The notes beneath the pieces are model-generated. The model saw nothing but the letters and a program-made list of their open reading frames with translations. It was not told the origin of the DNA and searched no databases. A stretch of 64,000 nucleotides of DNA, from contig NC_088323.1 in NCBI RefSeq assembly GCF_910592395.1, positions 16,291,501-16,355,500 on the forward strand, written 5' to 3'. Source of the stretch: Lineus longissimus. Lineage: Eukaryota > Nemertea > Pilidiophora > Heteronemertea > Lineidae. Positions 60,400-64,000 of this stretch are shown piece by piece. The stretch's first letter is position 1, and the number at the start of each line of letters is the position of its first letter. The position numbers and the translations under genes are program-made.

Positions 60400-60738
60400 A
60401 CATTCGTGACGTTGAATTATTGTAGTAGACTTTAGTGTGTGTATCAATTTCGGACAATTGTTTGAATTAGATCTGGATAATATTGCATGTAGCACTTGAT
60501 TTTAAGTTTTAATTACATTTTCACATGATTTTAAAAACTTGTAAATACACGTTTGTTCGTAATTCATTTTAAATTCATTTTGAATACTTGTAAATACTTG
60601 TAAATACTAATTGTACATCTTGTAAATAGTCATAGGCATACCTATGTTTGTTGCTTAATAATAAAGAGAAATCAAAGTAGGCTATTTCTTGAGTTGTTCG
60701 CTTTTAAGTTGCGCCCATCCTGAGGATTATTACATAAG

Positions 60739-60998
60739 TGTCGCGGACAGCCTGCATTGATAGTAACTTTAGTCACGTATAGTCATGCCTTCTTCCTAGT
60801 ATCACGTTGTCTGGGACCGCCCATCCTGATACTTCGTTCTGATTAGCTTAGATCCTTCCCGCCATCTCATTATTATTCCCAGGTCCACGTGACCCATGTA
60901 ACTTCCTTGTTCAATAAAGTAGTCAGATAGCATTTAGAATTTACACACTTCGTTGATTCCTTCTTTATCCGAACCCTATTTCCAAGTGCTTACGCACA
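60739..60998. mobile_element. Solo LTR, 260 bp, with ATAAG target duplication
   Basis: Begins TGTCGCGGACAG and ends TGCTTACGCACA (TG...CA ends), flanked on both sides by ATAAG (60734-60738 and 60999-61003). An AATAAAG polyadenylation signal lies inside near 60914. A 5-bp target duplication and such ends suggest a Ty3/Gypsy-type LTR left after recombination. No internal retroelement genes are present. Confidence 0.8.
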
Positions 60999-61085
60999 AT
61001 AAGTGAGTGTACTCCCTTCCCCTATTTTATAGTACTATCCAGCTATCCAGTACACTTGCCATACAGGCATACGCCTTAACCATTG

Positions 61086-61196
61086 TTAATGAAGGCGGGC
61101 ACGTTTTTGGATAGGGGACGTTTTGGTCGAGGACGTTTTCCCGTACCCGGGGACGTTTTGGTAAGGGGACGTTTTGGAGTGGGGACGTTTTAACTG
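61086..61196. repeat. GGACGTTTTGG tandem motif, 5-6 copies
   Basis: Degenerate units of about 19 bases (GGGGACGTTTTGGTAA-like). Same motif, inverted, at 40632-40710. Confidence 0.7.
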
Positions 61197-61229
61197 GTAA
61201 GCCCAAGGATCACTAATCGATTAAGACCC

Positions 61230-61800
61230 CAACGTGAAACGCCCCTAGTGGCAGCCATCTTGAATTTCAAAATGGCCGCCATATTTTGGGCTTTCTCCCT
61301 GAATATCTCTGACACTATTGCAGGTAGAGGTATAATTTCATGTCTTACCCTAGGTTTTCAGGTATGACGAATCGAATGGAACCAACGAATTTTCATAAAA
61401 TAGCCACCATATTGGATTTCAAGATGGCCGCCATGATTTGCGTTTTTCTTGAATATCTCAAATACTATGGGTGATACAGACTTGATTTTTGTGGCATACC
61501 CTAGGTTTTTGGGTGTGACGAATCCAGTTGACCCACTGAAAATTCCGTAAAATGTCCGCCATCTTGGATTTCAAGATGGCCGCCATAATTACGTTTTTTT
61601 TAATGTCTCTAATACTATGGCAGATATAGGCTTCATGTTTGTAGCATACCCCAGGTTTTCGGGTACGATGAATCCAATTGACCCATTGAAAATTTCGTAA
61701 AATGTCCGCCATCTTGGATTTCAAGATGGTCGCCATGATTTCGCTCTTTGATATCTCTAATACTATGCAGGCTTCATTTTTGTGGCATACCCTAGGTATA
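61230..61800. repeat. About 120-bp degenerate tandem repeat with GATGGCCGCCAT palindromes
   Basis: Four to five units, each with AATGTCCGCCATCTTGGATT, TCAAGATGGCCGCCAT and a less conserved half (GGCATACCCTAGGTTTT). Inner units near 61500-61730 are the most alike. No gene; the ORF on the minus strand is a repeat artefact. Confidence 0.85.
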
Positions 61801-63845
61801 TATAAGCATCGCCCATCGAAACTGGTGCTTTAATTAACCAAGATTTGTAAATAATTTCGTCTTTACCCCAGCCGACCTATAGATTGTACCAATATTACTT
61901 TAAAGAATTGCGAATACTGTGGCAACTTACCCACATTGGTTTCAGGCGCTGCAACTTGGTGATGCACAACTTGGTGGCAGAACTTGTCTTCCTTCTAAGT
62001 ATATAATCAGGGTCTTCAACGTTGGTGTGTTACTCGTCTCGTGTCTGGGTTTGGTCTACCCTCTCCCTTGGAAGGGGCTATGTACATGACATAACAGCAG
62101 GCCAGAGCCAACCCAACACACAATAGCCTCCATATATAACAAAAGCCAAGAAGGGTTAGATGAGGGTTGAGACTCAACTTATATGTGATATAAGACTAGG
62201 CCCCTATTACTAATAAACTATTAACTAATACTCTACGTTCAAAACTATAAGATCTCAATACTCTAAATGTTGCATTACAAGACTCCCACAATACAATAAA
62301 AGAAACGTGGCGATATGTAAAGGTGAAAGACTGTTGGTGATTTTTTTGTGTTTGATCGGCCGGCATTTGTTCGGCAGGAGAAACGTCGTTAGGTCCAGTT
62401 GTCACAACTACATGTATATCGATTTGAAAGAAGATGACGATAGATTGTAAACAGGCCTTACATGTAATGACAATGAGATCAAACTTAATGGGTGACCAAA
62501 CATTTGCCGTTTCACGTCTTAAAGACCCTGAACTATTTTGCCTATAAATCGTATACTATATTTGCATTAAATTATATGATATACGTACATGTATTTGTCA
62601 TATAATATATTTGGTGAGCTGTAGAGCTATCCACTGCCTACGTTTGTATATAGTTTAATAGTAGATTTGTTAGAAGGGAAGCAAGAACTACTGCTGACTT
62701 CATCACTGTGTTGTCAGTTGCTGTACATAATATTAAAGGAGTAAGCGGATTATCCCTTCAATTTATTTGTTCTTCTCCTGTTTCATGAGTAGAATTTGGT
62801 GATGAAACTATGACTGTGTTGTGGAAGGTGGTGACTGGGCAGCTGACAGTATGGAACGCTGTTGATTAGCCACCTACTCCTTTGAGCGGGCGGTTCTGAG
62901 CTGCATCAGACAATCTCAACTATTTCCACTTACGCCATCTACAACTACATTTGTATAGAGGCTGTCAGTCACTCTGACCTTGACTATGCATGCTGTAAAT
63001 ATCATGTAGTTTCTTTAATGAAATAAACATCCAAGAGCTGAATTCCGAGTTGGTTGTTTCTGGTGTGCAACAGACACTTCTTGCGGTGACGGTGTAGAAG
63101 TTTAAAATGTCCCTGGATAGAATGTCCGGGGAGCGAAGGATTCTCTAAGCTTTGGCGGGAATGGCCAGATAGAACCATATCATACATCATAGGCACCATA
63201 ATGCATACGTTTCTGGGTTCATATGAATCCAGAGAAGAAGTCAGCAGCATTTTCATTGCATTTAATTCATAAGTTCACCGATAGGTGGTGCCACTTTTGA
63301 CACCACTTGGCTCCTGAAAATGATAAATAATTGACCAAAAAATGGCATGATGTGCGATCTTCAATCGGGCCTCAATCGGTTCAAAATGAATTATTTAAGA
63401 ATGCCATTACCACCGGCAGATAGACAAATGCGTCTAGTTTCTTTATTTAATGTGAAAACATTGGGTCATCTCGGCTATTTTTTCGCTACATGGCCTTGAA
63501 TTTGGACGAGCGTAATTGACACTCGCACAACTACGCCCAACCTCGCGTGGCAGATGGAAGGTATGGTTACATATTGAGGAAAAACTGGCGATTGAGACCC
63601 GCTTCAAATGGCACTGATTCTGGGCTCATAAAATCGCCAAAGATCCCTCTGCACATGGAAACTAAGACCAAGGCGTCAAAGACCCATTACATGGAAACGG
63701 CCTGCGTTTCCCTACATTTCCCTGGGAGGGGAACAAAACGGACCCCGTCCCCACTGTGTAGTGCCACCTATAGTAGAAGTCTATTTGGTACCCGGGCTTT
63801 CTCCTTTAACCCCCTTGCCTCGCAAAACCATCCCTGAGTCCCAAG
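61801..63845. other. No recognisable gene
   Basis: AT-rich sequence. The 96-codon frame at 63547-63837 and the minus frame at 63002-63256 have no known features. Confidence 0.5.
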
Positions 63846-63881
63846 GAGATGATGATGGTGATGATGATGATGATGATGATG
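63846..63881. repeat. GAT trinucleotide microsatellite
   Basis: About 12 GATGAT-type triplets, followed (63882-63965) by four loose copies of GAGCGAAACGACTACGATTT. Confidence 0.9.
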
Positions 63882-64000
63882 AAACGAAAACGATTTAGAG
63901 CGAAACGACTACGATTTGGAGCGAAACGATCGGGGGCGAAAAGGTCATGGAGCGAAACGACCGGCTACCATCTCAGTCCATGAATGAGTCATTTGAATTT

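Noticed and set aside
59989-60495. 168-codon minus-strand ORF
   Set aside because: It is antisense to the MULE transposase fragment, whose motifs are on the plus strand.
61458-61736. 92-codon minus-strand ORF with repeats
   Set aside because: Translation of the degenerate GATGGCCGCCAT tandem repeat; no coding evidence.

Overview
The window is nuclear DNA from an animal, most likely a marine invertebrate. Genes are split by GT-AG introns, the two recognisable host proteins are conserved metazoan or eukaryotic families, and the rest is packed with minisatellites and DNA-transposon, LINE and LTR relics. The exact phylum cannot be read from this sequence. No bacterial operons, CRISPR array, tRNA or rRNA gene was recognised.

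The largest gene is a complete UBR3-type E3 ubiquitin ligase on the minus strand. I could thread 28 exons from the start codon at 40342 to the stop codon at 15957. They give 5,526 coding bases (1,841 residues), divisible by three with matching phases at every junction. It carries a UBR box (exons 2-3), a RING split over exons 17-20 and the conserved UBR C-terminal domain (exons 26-28). Head-to-head with it, on the plus strand at 43340-47002, is a seven-exon TPR protein resembling the RPL4 assembly chaperone ACL4 (373 residues). The 3 kb between the two start codons hold a LINE fragment, a 709-bp inverted-repeat element and a HARBI1-like transposase fragment.

Layout. 1-7.9 kb: gene-poor, with an imperfect large inverted repeat and a LINE tail. 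8.2-13.3 kb: three minisatellite arrays (70/71, 67 and 39 bp). 13.9-14.6 kb: a decayed LINE. 15.6-40.3 kb: UBR3, with minisatellites in introns 1, 9, 11, 12, 13, 15, 21 and 24 and in the 3' region. 40.8-43.3 kb: transposon relics. 43.3-47.7 kb: the ACL4-like gene. 49.7-53.8 kb: a 360-bp tandem family with a 1.1-kb higher-order repeat and a few exon-like pieces. 54.0-55.2 kb: a Mutator-type foldback element with a 9-bp target duplication. 57.0-59.2 kb: a pogo-type transposon with TA target duplication. 59.9-60.4 kb: a MULE transposase fragment. 60.7-61.0 kb: a solo LTR.

The most unusual signals are two. First, the 107-bp array in UBR3 intron 12 is built from the last 72 bases of exon 12 plus its 5' splice site, copied about 31 times; most copies could in principle act as an in-frame 87-base cassette exon. 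At three other UBR3 exon edges (exons 17, 19 and 28) the same kind of boundary-spanning duplication is seen. Second, the foldback MULE carries monomers of the same satellite that forms the large 8.2-10.6 kb array, suggesting satellite seeding by a transposon.
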